Of a stretch of 64,000 bases of DNA, positions 26,088 to 37,909 are shown piece by piece; positions within the stretch are counted from its first letter, which is position 1; every line of letters begins with the position of its first letter. The position numbers were made by a program, and so were the translations under genes. Source of the DNA: Casuarina equisetifolia (lineage: Eukaryota > Streptophyta > Magnoliopsida > Fagales > Casuarinaceae); contig CM052358.1 in NCBI GenBank assembly GCA_028551475.1, positions 5,954,501 through 6,018,500 of the forward strand, in the 5' to 3' direction. Under the pieces are notes generated by a model. That model was not told the origin of the DNA. It did not search any database and worked only from the letters and a program-made list of their open reading frames with translations.

Positions 26088-28314
26088 ATGAAAGACTGTA
26101 TTACCTTCTAGATGTGCATCTTTGAGGACCTTCTTCTCGTCAGCAGGTCTTATACTGTTGGAGCTTGGTATGAACTCTCAGAAAACTTGATTCATAAATA
26201 CAGAGAAAGACATAGATGGTAGATTTTACCGTCTCCAAAAGTCTTTCTATAACCTTCACAAGTCCCTTGTAGACCGATGTATATCCAACTATAAAAGCAC
26301 GGACAGGGTTGAGTCAAAAGAGCCAAAATGGCATTCACCTGCATCCACATCTGCACCTCTTGTAGGCTCGTCTCCCCCATTTAAAAGCTTCATCATGCTC
26401 TGAAGCCACTTTGGATTCCAAAGTTGTAAGCCAAAAAAGAGAGAGACGGAGAGAGACGTAAGGTGCAGATGCAAATGCAGGTAAAGGCAACATATTGGCT
26501 TGGATGCCCTCGAAGCCCCGAGTCCCAGAAGCAAACGAGGAGGATTTTATAGAACGAAAGGCAAAAGTGTGAGACCAAATTGATGATGCGGATAGCATTG
26601 GATAATAGAGCTTTACATTTGAAATAGTATGGATAGTGTACTTTTATAATAGAGTTCAGACAATTCATCTCTCGAATAAAGTCTCTTTGGATAATAGACA
26701 TGGGCATTATTATGCAAAGGATCTCACCGATGGTCGGCACTCAAATACATGAACGCACAACATAAAGGTACCCAACAATTGGTGGAATTATTGAGAGTCG
26801 ATGAGGCGTTTGAAGAGAACTGCTTGCTGACATCTCTGATTCTCGTCGTAGAAATAGACTGCTGTCTGTCTGTCTTGGCCATGAACCAGTTGGTCCTGGG
26901 CCACGTGATGAGAAGCCTCCCAACACGTGAGATTTGACGTCCCTGCTAATGGCAGAGAAGCACGTATACACAATATCTGACAGTCCACTTGGGATACACC
27001 GTGTAACCATGTGGTCCACTCTGTTTTCTGGTTGACAAGTCGGGGGTTGGCACGAGAGCTATAGTACTTGGATTTGGAAGGACAGCAGAAACGGAGAAAT
27101 TTGCCATGTGAATATTTTTACAAATATGCTTCACTAGCTTGACTTGACCATCGGACCTCCGGCAGCCAATGTCTTAGCCATTAACTGGGTTTTGCTGCCG
27201 GTGGAAATCCATGAACAGTCTCGCTCTTTATTTCCATTATCATCATCTTTTGGGTTGTGAAGAAAATAATTGCCTCATCTAATTGTACTCTGTTGACGCG
27301 ACACAGGACTTCTAAACAATCGACCTGTGACATCGGAGAGAAGATGTACGACATCTCAACCTCACGTGGGACTTGAATGGATTCCGGGTGGCATCCACCC
27401 GTGACACACGCTTCCATTGGCTGCCACTATAAAGATTGTCTCTATGCACGAAGACATCATAAATTCATTGTATTAATACTAGAAAACATTGTTAGTGTCT
27501 TTTTGTTTGAATAGCATAAACATAGGTGAAGACATTATATGTACCAAGCACAGTGATTATACTCACGTGATTAGCCTACCGAGATCATCTTATTAGATTT
27601 ATAAAACCTTCAAGGAACAATTTAGTAAAGATCCCTTGAATTTGTTGGTCAAATAGTTTTAAGTTAATCTAATGTCATATTTATAGTTCATCCTACAAAC
27701 TACATTAAATAGATATACAATTTAAGATTTACGTCAAAGTAGTTATTAATGAAAATTAGACAAAGAAATAAGTAATCTTTTTTGTAAATGAAATTTTATA
27801 ACAAGAAATCTTGGTGAAGTCAAGAGAGAAGAACTAGAATATTCATAATCACAAAAAAAACTCGTATGAATATTTAGAAAAACAATGTCTATATTCATTT
27901 GAATTAATCATCTTAAGTAAACCATTTCGAACTGGTTCAATACTTTCCGAGGAGAATTTTGCCCGGATTGGCCTGTGCGACGCAAACGGGATACTGTAGG
28001 GGCAATAGAAGGTGGCGGTGAAACAGTTCAGCTGAACGGCAATAGAAATCCTGTACAGTCTTACTGAATCCCTAGGAGTTAATGGCCCATTGAGCTCACC
28101 AGGCCATCCAACACAGACAAAAATGAAAGTAAAAACCAGGCCGGGTAAAATTTGGGGCTCCACTGGTCAGATGGTGAGATGTCGCCTATGGCCCATAAAT
28201 TATCTTTTAGAAGGCTTTTGTAATGTTTTACTTTTGTTGCTTCGATCCATATATAGTTGTTGTTAAGTGACCAAGCGTCCTAATTAAAGTAGAATCTAAA
28301 AAAATTAAGGAATG

Positions 28315-28506
28315 TCATCACTCTTGTAGGATTATTTGTAGAGATACAAAATAAGATAAGTGTTCACTACTTCTATAGAATAATACAAATAGATACAAAA
28401 AGTTTAAAGAGCATCACCACTTTTTTTGGAGCAATCTAAAGAGATATAAAACAATAACTAGGCATTCATCACTATTTGAGAATGATTTTAAAAATATAAA
28501 AGTACC
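28315..28506. repeat. Degenerate 50-bp tandem repeat, four copies
   Basis: Units begin with TCATCAC, TCACTAC, TCACCAC and TCATCAC at 28315, 28364, 28414 and 28466, a spacing of 49-52 bp. Each unit continues into an AGATA(C/T)AAAA-like block. Copies have diverged considerably, so this is an old array. No coding content is visible. Confidence 0.7.
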
Positions 28507-30663
28507 TAAAATGTAAGGTAAGTAGAGGTTTAACCTTTTCTCAATCTTCAAACATTTTTTTTTTCTTTTGAGAATTTCCCTTGAGTTATATAATAGGATT
28601 TAGGTCAATAAGTGAGATCAAATAGCTATAGATGATTATATCAAAAGAGATCCGAGATCCAATGACTGAAAGTAGTAACCATGAACTAATAGATTCCTAT
28701 TAGTACAGAAAGACAGTGGGTTAGCAGGATTAGGAATGGGAAACATAATTGATTAGACTTGAGAGATGTCGAACCAGGGATCCTATCTAGGTCTTCAATG
28801 GGCAAATTTCTTAGGAATTCTTGTTGCTGTACTTGGATTGGGTCTAAATTGTTATTTTGGGTTGGGCCTACTTGCGTCACATTTGTTCTTTGATGTCTAA
28901 TACGTACATAAAAAGGAGATGCAAGTGATTGGACCACACACTTGGCTAGCAAGTAGTTTGGCTACCGATGATAGAAAAGGCTTACAGTGCTTAAACCACT
29001 TCCAATCTATGGAGAGGCAGGAGCAATGATTTGATCAGCTTTCCGTTTTTTTTTTTTTTAATGGGTATTTGAAATTATAAAAGTTCTCGCAGGTGAGTGC
29101 AGAAAATGGGGTAATTTTCTTCCATTTTAGTGCTAGCACTAAACAATTATCAAATTAAAAGTAAATCCTAGTTTAACTGATCAAGTATTATAAATAGCAA
29201 TTCACAAATTTATCTATGAATTACTTGCCAATTTCTGATGTAGTTTCTTCCGATTTCTCTGTGAAGACCGCACTCATGCATTTAAGATTTTTTCCGAGAT
29301 ACTTCGTCAAGGTTCGTCCACATGCTAAAGCAGAAAAGGAAGCAACCAAGTAAATGAGAAAAAAAAAAATACCTACTTTTGAGAATTTAAGAATTACGTG
29401 GAAGTTTCTCTGCCCCTGTAGAAACGCAGGAGGCACCCCGCACATTAACACGAGCACTCGGAATGCATCCTCCATTTTGCCTGCTGAAGGAACAAGGAAC
29501 AGGGTCGCCGTCGTACCCATTCCAATAAATCAAACGTTAACACGACTGGCGGTCCTTAAATTCCATCCGAAGGTGACCTGCCAGGAAATTCATGGCGGGC
29601 CAGGCCCTTTCCACATGACACAGAGACTTGAACCACACAAGGACCCCAGAAAGTGACGGTGGATACGAGAACTACGTGTCCCGTAGACGTCGGCCTTCAA
29701 TCGGTCACGTTGATGGTCGTGCCTGCGCGCGTACAATCGCTTCAAAAGAACTGCACTGCCGTTACCGTCAGTATTAATGTGCTAAAACATTAATCATTAG
29801 ATGTATTTCCAAGCATGTGGCTTTCATACAGGTAAAGGGAAAGGTAGAAGTCAAGCAGAACCTGCCGTCCCAGGTCTCTGTTTTCTAGGTGGCGTCTCAT
29901 CAACTAATCGAGTGGTTAGGCACATAACTCTTCATGACTTGACACGGATATTCTTCATTCTCTTCAATTATTCTCTCTACATACGCCATGATCATTATCT
30001 TCATCTTTTATAAAAAGTGGCAGTCCTCAAAATACCATGGCTTCGTGATTCAAATCTCCTTTTGGTTAAAGTGACTTTGAAACTTCTTTAGTAAAAAGAA
30101 AACATTGATACGACAACAAGAACAGGTCGAATCAATTTATTGATAAGAGTATTATCAAAACAACACACGGACTGCAAAAAATGGTGGATAAAAACAAGGG
30201 ACTTAAATGCAGAAAGTGCTGATTTCTTCCCATCGTCATGCTATTTTCTGGGCAATTACCTTTTGGTAGAGGGGAATTTTTTTGAAAATCAAATGGGAAA
30301 AGACATGGGAGGTCCACAAACCTGCAGAGGTCCACTACGGCTACTGCTACGCGCAAAGCGCCAGGGCTTCTCACGCCCTTAAACTAGACCGTACAGCCCA
30401 CTCCCCACCTGCCACTGCATTTGCCTGAAAGTTTCTCCCCTCCTACAGAAACTGCAGTAGCGCGTGGCGGGGGCACCCCACACGTAGGACTTGAGAAAAC
30501 GAGCCTTAGGCGTGTACATGGCGTTGTGACTCACGCGTTACATACATAACCATTCCATTTGGAAAATGGCATACAAACATCATGATGATCATGATGTGGC
30601 CACGTTTGCACCACCTTCCCAGCACGACTTGCTCCTCTGCGGAGACACCGCGTCTCTCTCTGC

Positions 30664-30671
30664 TATAAATA
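30664..30671 (+). promoter_or_regulatory. TATA box of the HMA-domain gene
   Basis: A consensus TATAAATA lies 65 bp before the start codon at 30729. Plant transcription usually starts about 30 bp downstream, so the start site should be near 30695-30705 with a short leader of roughly 30 nt. Confidence 0.8.
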
Positions 30672-30728
30672 GGGACTCGCCTCTCGCATTTATCTTCTCA
30701 CACGGTAGGCGCAACTAAGCAACTCAAC

Positions 30729-32725
30729 ATGGGCAAGGTGAGCCGACTAGCCAACCCTAAACTAGCTCTTCAGCATTATTTTTGTCTTCCATTTTCGGTA
30801 TGCTAACGAGCTTTACTATCTGGGTTTATCGGTTGCAGAAGAAGAACAAGAGCAACGCTCAGCAGACCAACGAGAAGCCGGACGGGAACGAGAGCAAGAA
30901 CGAGAGCAAAATAGAGAACCAGAACGAGAACCAGAACCAGAAGAAGGAAAATAATGACGGGGAAAAGAAGAAGGAGGCAAGTCCGAACTCGGTGGTCTTT
31001 AAGATGGACATGCATTGCAACGGCTGCGTCGACAAGATTAAACGATCCGTTCGCAGTTTCGAAGGTAGTTCTTTCTCCAATTGGAGCGAATCATACGCCT
31101 TTTCTTCTTCTTTCTGCTTTCTATTATTTGTTTTTCTGATTTTTGCTAGTCGTGACATTTGGAATATCTTGGGCCAACTAGAAAGCGAACTTGCAAGCGC
31201 TTGTTTACTCTCTCCTCCTTTTCTGCTTCTTCCCATAGTTTATGTTCGCTTATCTCTCTGATTTCGCTTGAATAATTTGGAAAGTACTTTTTCCACTTTC
31301 TGTTAGGTTCACAAATTTTCCGAGTAATTGTCATGGGGGGATTCCTCCCTGTCGTTCGGATTTCTTTTCCCCTTTGATTCTGTGTGGTTCTTACGCTTGT
31401 CCTATGTTTAAGTTTTCCGTGAATTTCTGGTCAGTTTCAAAACTACCGTCCGACTTCCATTCCTATAGTCCAAACAGACTTCACTGAATGTTGTTTGAAT
31501 TCCTGAGTAACAACGTTGTTGGGTCCGGTTACTTGTACAGGAGTGGAGAATGTGAAGGCGGATTTGGAGACCAACAAACTGACGGTGGTCGGTAAGGTCG
31601 ATCCGATGACTCTCCGTGACAAGCTTCAACAGAAGTTCAACAAGGTGGAGCTGATCTCCCCGCAGCCAAAGAAGGACAATAAGGGCGGCGAGAAGTCCGA
31701 ACAAAAACCTGAGAAGAAAGCCGACGACAAAAAATCCAAAGAGGTATTCCCCTGGTTCCCCCTTGACATGCGCTCTGCTCTTTCTTCTTTTTTTTTTTTG
31801 CTGATTTTAATCAATTGATGCTCAGCCTTTCTGAGTGCTTCTGGTCTTGCTGTATTTTAACAATTAATAACCTGCGCATTTTGGCATCTTCGCGTTGTCT
31901 TTGAAATCTATTGAAGAATCGAAGCCTGAAATTTGTTTTCTTGCGATTTGAGCTTTCGAGTCACGTGGGATGCTTCTTTTCCTTTTCTTCCCTTTTTTAG
32001 ATTTTTTTTTTCCTTTCAAGTTGCTGTGTTTGATTGGATTTGAATTTAATGGGCAGGCTCCGGTGACGACGGCGGCTTTGAAGATGGGGCTGCACTGCCA
32101 AGGGTGCGTGGACAAGATTCAGAAAATTATCTTGAAGACCAAAGGTGAGCTTTCCGTACCCTTAACCGCGTTCCGTTACAATCACGATACCACTAAAGCT
32201 GAAAACTGGTATTAAATTAATGGCAGTGAAAAGCATTGACAAGTCTGTTCGTTGATTGTAGGTGTCCAGGGCCTGGAGCTTGACAAACAGAAGGAAGTGC
32301 TCACCGTGAAGGGTACTATGGATGCGAAGGCCCTCGCTCAAACTTTGAAGGAGAAGTTTAAGAGGCCAGTGGATATTGTGCCTCCAAAGAAGAAGGAAGG
32401 TGAAAATGACAAGGATAACGGCGGTGGCGGTGGCGGCGGCGGAAGTGGTGGGAAGAAGAAGGGTGGAGGAGGCGATGGTGGGCAGGAGGAAGATGGTGTT
32501 GGTATTACTAAAGTTGAAGGGAATAGAATGCTCATGGCGGCGCAACCCCCCGGGTATGGATATGGCTACACGTACGGATATCCGCAGGCGCAGGGGTATG
32601 GTAATGGATACGGGTATGCGTATGGGTACGGGCAGTGGCAGGAGTACGGAGGGTATACGGGGGTGAATATGCACGCCCCACAGATGTTCAGTGACGAAAA
32701 CCCCAATGCTTGCTCTATCATGTAA
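30729..32725 (+). CDS. Heavy-metal-associated isoprenylated plant protein (HIPP), two HMA domains
   Basis: A predicted metallochaperone-like protein of 329 residues. Exons are 30729-30737, 30839-31064, 31541-31743, 32057-32144 and 32262-32725, with matching phases. The first coding exon is only three codons (MGK). A Lys/Asn/Glu-rich linker follows, then HMA domain 1 with metal-binding CNGC at 63-66 and HMA domain 2 with CQGC at 160-163. Each domain is split by an intron at the same place, after the helix following the CxxC, which suggests domain duplication. A poly-Gly stretch and a Gly/Tyr-rich repeat tail come next. The protein ends in CSIM (Cys326), a CaaX farnesylation-type motif expected to anchor it to membranes. 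HIPPs bind Cu, Zn or Cd and occur at plasma membrane, nucleus and plasmodesmata; the metal and partner here are unknown. The exact HIPP number cannot be assigned. Confidence 0.93.
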
Positions 32726-33041
32726 GGGGTGGGAGACTTAGAAATGTAAATAAAGAGAGAAGTAGACAAAGTCGTAGTTATGGGGGATTTTGAGGGGGTT
32801 TTCAGGGTTTGATCCAATGGTCTGGCCCTGTTGTTGGACTGGTGGATGAGGACTTAAAGTGTCTTTCTTTACTTTTATATTTTTTCTTGTTGTTCAGTCC
32901 CAATAGCTACTTGGGGATACTACTTTGAATATTCAGGATATGTTTTGTCATTAATCGGTTGTTATGTTGATTCTCATTACTCGTGATATTTTCTCCACAA
33001 CCAGTACTCTGTCGTTTGCCTCTTACCCTATCGCTGTCCCT

Positions 33042-33131
33042 CTGTTTGAGAATAATGGGTGACTTGGTAAGCGCTGTTTGAGAATAATGGGTGACTTGGT
33101 AAGCGCTGTTTGAGAATAATGGGTGACTTGG
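33042..33131. repeat. 32-bp tandem repeat, 2.8 copies
   Basis: Units start with CTGTTTGAGAATAATGGGTG at 33042, 33074 and 33106. The first two copies are identical, and the third is identical for 26 bp before ending. The perfect identity implies a recent origin or strong homogenisation. It lies about 320 bp past the HIPP stop codon. Confidence 0.97.
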
Positions 33132-35370
33132 CGGCACTTACCAATCAAAGCCACCCGACACTGACCAAAACCCTTGTAGTCTGGAAACGGAACAAATGGA
33201 AGGGAATTTGAAGACTCGAGTTGGAAATGTACATGTATAGCCGTCGCATCTAGCGATTCCATGTATAGTAGTACGGGCCAGCTCATAGGCTCGATGTTAA
33301 TTAATTATACAAATGATCTGGAAAACTACAGTTAACAATATTCAAATGAACTAGAAAAAACCCTGTTCTGCCGGCGAGGACCACGTTAAAGTAATTTGAT
33401 CCCTAACGATGGTAACTCCATCGCAGCACGTGTAACCATGTGACATGTCATGTCCGTAGTTACCTCAGCCGGATGCTTTGCGGAGATAATTATTCCCTTA
33501 GCGAAACTTCAGCTCTGGTTTCTGTAGCAGGTCGCTGTATTAACACCAACTTTTCTTTGGTTAAATCGTGGTCTGAGTCATGTCTACAGTACTCACACCA
33601 GGGGTCTTGTCAAAAGCATCGGTCCCAGTGTTGGATACGGGACAAACTAACCACAGGCGGGGCTACTCTCTACCGCTAATTCGCATCAAGTATTGGTGTC
33701 TCACCCTAAAGTCGCGCGTAAAACGGTAACCTACGAAACACGCTGTACGCTGTGCGCTTTTCCATGAGTGGCAGGCGTAGTATTGGGTGTCCTGATCCTT
33801 AGAGGTGTGCGGGGCAGCTATTATTTTCCCTGGCTCGCCGTGTAGGCTTTGCATTTACTGCCCTCTTTTGTCCCTTCATGGGCGCGGTGGCATTTCCTGG
33901 AAAGTACGTCGATAGTGGGGGTTTGTTAAAGCCACTGGGACGGCTCCGCGAAAAGGCATTTTCCCTATTGTCTTCGTGACTTCGCAACACTCTTTTCTTT
34001 CTTACTTTTCTTTCTCGATATGCTCTAATGCTCCTCTAATCTTTAGTAGCCCCTGCTTGACCAATAATGACATGGTCCCTTTCTTGTGCTACTAAGCGAA
34101 ACTGAAAATGTCTTTTGCTTTCTTTGAACTAACCTAGGTCCATTTGATAACATCATTGAACTGTGCATTTAGCGTTTCTATGACAAAGTGAATTCTGGAT
34201 CACATATTTCCAGTCGATTATGCTACCCATCCATCATGACCCTAAAGAGTTTAGAACGTGTGAACCATCATGAGACTTTTATGTATGCATGTAATGCACA
34301 TGATGATGCCACACATCATGACCCCGTGTTCTCGGTTCCCCCTTTTTTTTGTTTTTTTTTTTGTCTGCCTCTTGTGAAAGAACCAGGAACGTTCCGTAAA
34401 GAGTTGGAAAAGGGTTTACAAATGCTTTTTGAGAACCTGTAATTTTGGCAATTAGCAAGGCAAATATCGGTACTAGAGGTCCAAATTTTGGTTGTCTGGT
34501 GAAAAGGAAAGAGACCCGCCAGTGGGAGCCAAAAACCATGGAGTAGGAGAATATTCCACACGCTCAACGACCTCATAAGTGGTCAACGTCATGGTATAAG
34601 TTATATAATTAACTTATTGATATGACTTAAGTGGGTTTGCTTTTTGCATATTCAGGAGCGAAGTATATGTAATTCAAGATTCCAAATCCATGTGATGAGA
34701 GGAGTTCTTTTTATGGGCGCTCTTTTTCTTTGGGCGTGATGATTCCATAAGCTCACCCCCATGTGGGCAAAGGTTAGGTTTTTCAAAAAGAGGGTTAAAG
34801 TAAAAAGGAATTTTCTGAGGGAAAAAATGCTTATAGAAATACGGTCGCTCGAGTTTTAACTAATGAATTTTTTCACCACACTAGAGGATGACCGAAACTT
34901 ATTATTACTCGTTTATTGTCACTTGCTCTAAAATTCTTGGAAGATTGCAGCTCCCAATTTATACAAGGTGCCTTGAACTTTGGTGCACTACTTTTTGTTG
35001 CCAGTTAAGAATCGTGCAAACATTGCTCGCAATGATTGCTTGAGAGCAAGATGCGGAGTAAGACGTAAAGCTTTTTAATTTCTTGGCGATAGTTCACATG
35101 TAAAAGCAAGTTGCATGAGCTTCATCATTCCTGCTGGGGACGAAAGCATCTAGATCACTAGTGTTCTGGTTGCACGAAGGATATTGTCAGGGTTGAGACA
35201 CAAAAATATGTGGTACGATGTTAATTAGGACCATGATAGCCTTGCCATTTCGACATGTCTCCCCCACCACCAAAAGAAAGTTACACAAATTTGAAGATGA
35301 TAATTCATCATGGAGAAACCTGATTGGGGCATCAATGAATTCGTCATACTTCCTGTGATAAAAAGGGAAC

Positions 35371-35914
35371 GGTTGAGTTGAGATAGAGATATCGGATTCA
35401 AAAGGATACAAAGGATAACGAAAAGGTTGCACCGAATGTGGTAGGTTTTGAAGTTGTGTTGCCAAATGTTATGTCATTGTGCAATAAGACGTAACAACTG
35501 CATTAAACGATTTTTGATCGTCCAATGCATGGGCGGAATCATAAATCAGACCTTAAACTTTTTGATAGCTTTAAGAGTTATATATTGAAAAATTCTATTA
35601 TTTCTTTTACAAAAATATAAATATAAATTTAAGTATGTATTTGCCTTTTAAAACTTTTTCCTTTTGTATGGTAAAGGAGTCAGCTAATTCCTGAAAGTTA
35701 TGATAACTATGATAACATTGCATTTAGTGATATCTCTAATTGTGCCTAGACCATACTCTATTCAAAGTGGTGGATTTGGGTTGAAATAGACGAAGGATAA
35801 CGTAGAAGTTGAATAGAGTGTGGTAGGTTTTGAAGTTAGGTTCGGAAATCTTCTGTCATTCTGCCATGTGACTCAACAACTGCGTTAATCTGTTCCCTGG
35901 CGGCTATGCATGGG
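35371..35914. repeat. Diverged direct duplication (35371-35534 and about 35775-35914)
   Basis: Both copies share AAGGATAACG, then GTGTGGTAGGTTTTGAAGTT-like sequence, then TGTCATT, CAACAACTGC-like sequence and ATGCATGGG, in the same order and orientation. They are separated by about 240 bp. Substitutions and indels are frequent between them. This may be an old tandem duplication or two copies of a repeat family; no protein is encoded. Confidence 0.7.
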
Positions 35915-37883
35915 TACGAACCATGAGTCGGTGCTCAAATTCCGAAACCAAACCTAAAATTCCTTCTTAAGTGTACTTCACAATGCCGGTTTTCATTTCA
36001 TATAGATCTTATTACCAACGTTGTAAGAAATACAAGACGTACCATTTAAGCTAGGCCCAGCAACAGGCTGTCCATATATCGATTTGATGCTAAGAGTTCT
36101 TGCCATTTTTAGACCAGGCACTATCGGAGTAGTACACAGTAACATCTATTAGAAATGTCAAGTCATTAATGAAGAACTTGCACTCTCAGTTTTTTTTTTT
36201 TTTAAATTCGTGAAGAATATTTATTTGGTAGTTCTTTCAATGCATTATGTAAAAGAAGTAATTATCACCCACCTTCTGTTGATTCTCTTCTGTCAAGCAT
36301 GTCGGTGACATAATGCAGTAAGGAATTTTTCATACCTAATCACGCTGTGCCAGAGGCTGAGACCTTTTAGGGCCTATGAAAGCAACCAGCGTACCAAATA
36401 CAAGAGGAACACATCTTTACTACGTAACAGTAATTAAGTAGTAAAGAAAGGGGTTACAGGTATACCTCTCACACTGTAGGTTCAAGAATCAAAGACCAAG
36501 CAAGGAGGAAGAAGCCGGAGGATTAAGATGTATATGCTTCTTAATATTCCACGAATTTTGACGAGTGATCATGAAGCGAAAGAGGAAAAAGAGTGAAGCT
36601 AGTAATTTTAGCTTACTTGTTTGTATCGTCACGCCTTGAAAAAAGAAAAAAAGAAACGAAGAAACTTGGAGAACAAGTCACGTTTGTCCATTCGCTATCT
36701 GTAACTTTTGACTCGTGCCTCTCATATAGCTCAGCTTTTCTTCGACTCACTTCGCTTGAAAACATATAGGTCAATTCTGAGATCTTGGCAGATTGCTAGG
36801 GTTAATGATATACAGCACCGTAGGTGAATAAGCAACGTAGACCAACTTGCTCTAAAGCTGGTTGGTGTGCAAGGCGTTTGGACGATCCATCGGGAAAGCA
36901 AAGCTAGGGAAAGAGCCTTTAAGAGTCGATTCCCACCCTTCATCGAGTCGCTTTTCCTTTTCCATCATAGCGGGGCACTAGCGTTGAGGTGATTCTTGGT
37001 GGATGCGAATCGACAGAAGCCGCCTGTCCATGAGGATATTTTCGTCGCCATCTCATGTTAATGTCGTCACTGAAACCCAAGGCTTGAACTCTTTGAAATC
37101 TTCAGAATGAATAAGATATTGACGTATTCGAGCCTAGTATTTTTTATCCAAAATTATCACTATAGTATAGTATCTTGTTCTTGCATGAGTCTTGCGACCT
37201 ACACACTTTCCTGTCGTTGCAAGGACTTTAATCTACTACCTAGAAGGGTGGCGTGGGGTCAGGATAAATGAGTGAGTGGGATTTACAGAAGTAAAATACA
37301 CGGACAGAATATGTTGATGTGAAGAAAAAGAGGTGCTGATTGCTAGGGGCCTAAGGATATGGACATAGAAACACCAAGAATTACCTAACGTAAAAGAGAA
37401 CAATGATTTTGAAATGCAAACTCAGGACACAAGCATGACAAATGTCACGAGGGTACTGCAAAGAAACACCAAGTTTGAAAAATGCGAACACTTTGACAAG
37501 GAACATACCGAGAAGATACAAGGATTCTAGACAAAACATGCCAAAATGGGCATTTCACGAATGCTTAGATGATGCCAATGATAATAATATAAGAGAAGGA
37601 TTAACCGCAGAGAAGTCTTTAGTACCATAAAGCGAAAGAGAATCAGAAAAATGTTAACAAAACAGATACACAAAAAGTGGGTGCAAAGGAATAAGACCTC
37701 ACAAACGTACATGGTTCAAGTCAAGCCCCATGTGAGCTTGTCTAATGCTCCCTGTTGAATTTTTTTGGCGCATAGGAACATTCATATCTACAGTTTTGCG
37801 AGACATGATAATGTAATTAAGTTGATTGAGAAGAATCATCTCATTGATCCGCCATTAAATATTTGGCCACACATCAATCTTAG

Positions 37884-37909
37884 TTTTTTTTTTTTTTTTT
37901 TTTTTTTTT
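37884..37909. repeat. Poly(T) run of 26
   Basis: A homopolymer of 26 T. It could be the reversed poly(A) tail of a minus-strand retroposed sequence, but no retroelement body was recognised next to it. Confidence 0.9.

Larger units (their letters stand above)
24760..30660. other. AT-rich intergenic DNA
   Basis: No gene is supportable in this 5.9-kb stretch. Open frames are short and overlap on both strands (for example 26.3-27.4 kb), without domains. A GA microsatellite and a degenerate 50-bp tandem repeat are listed separately. The last few hundred bases before 30660 should be the promoter of the HMA-domain gene; they contain ACGT-core motifs, for instance CCACGT near 30600. Confidence 0.55.

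Noticed and set aside
30782..31261. Open frame of 159 codons overlapping the HIPP gene start
   Set aside because: It reads intron 1, exon 2 and part of intron 2 in the gene's own frame. Consensus splice sites at 30738, 30838 and 31065 and the family structure show the true exon limits.
32162..32674. Minus-strand frame of 170 codons opposite HIPP exons 4-5
   Set aside because: It is a shadow of the Gly/Tyr-rich and poly-Gly coding repeat on the plus strand. Its Pro/Ile/Ser-rich product has no domain.
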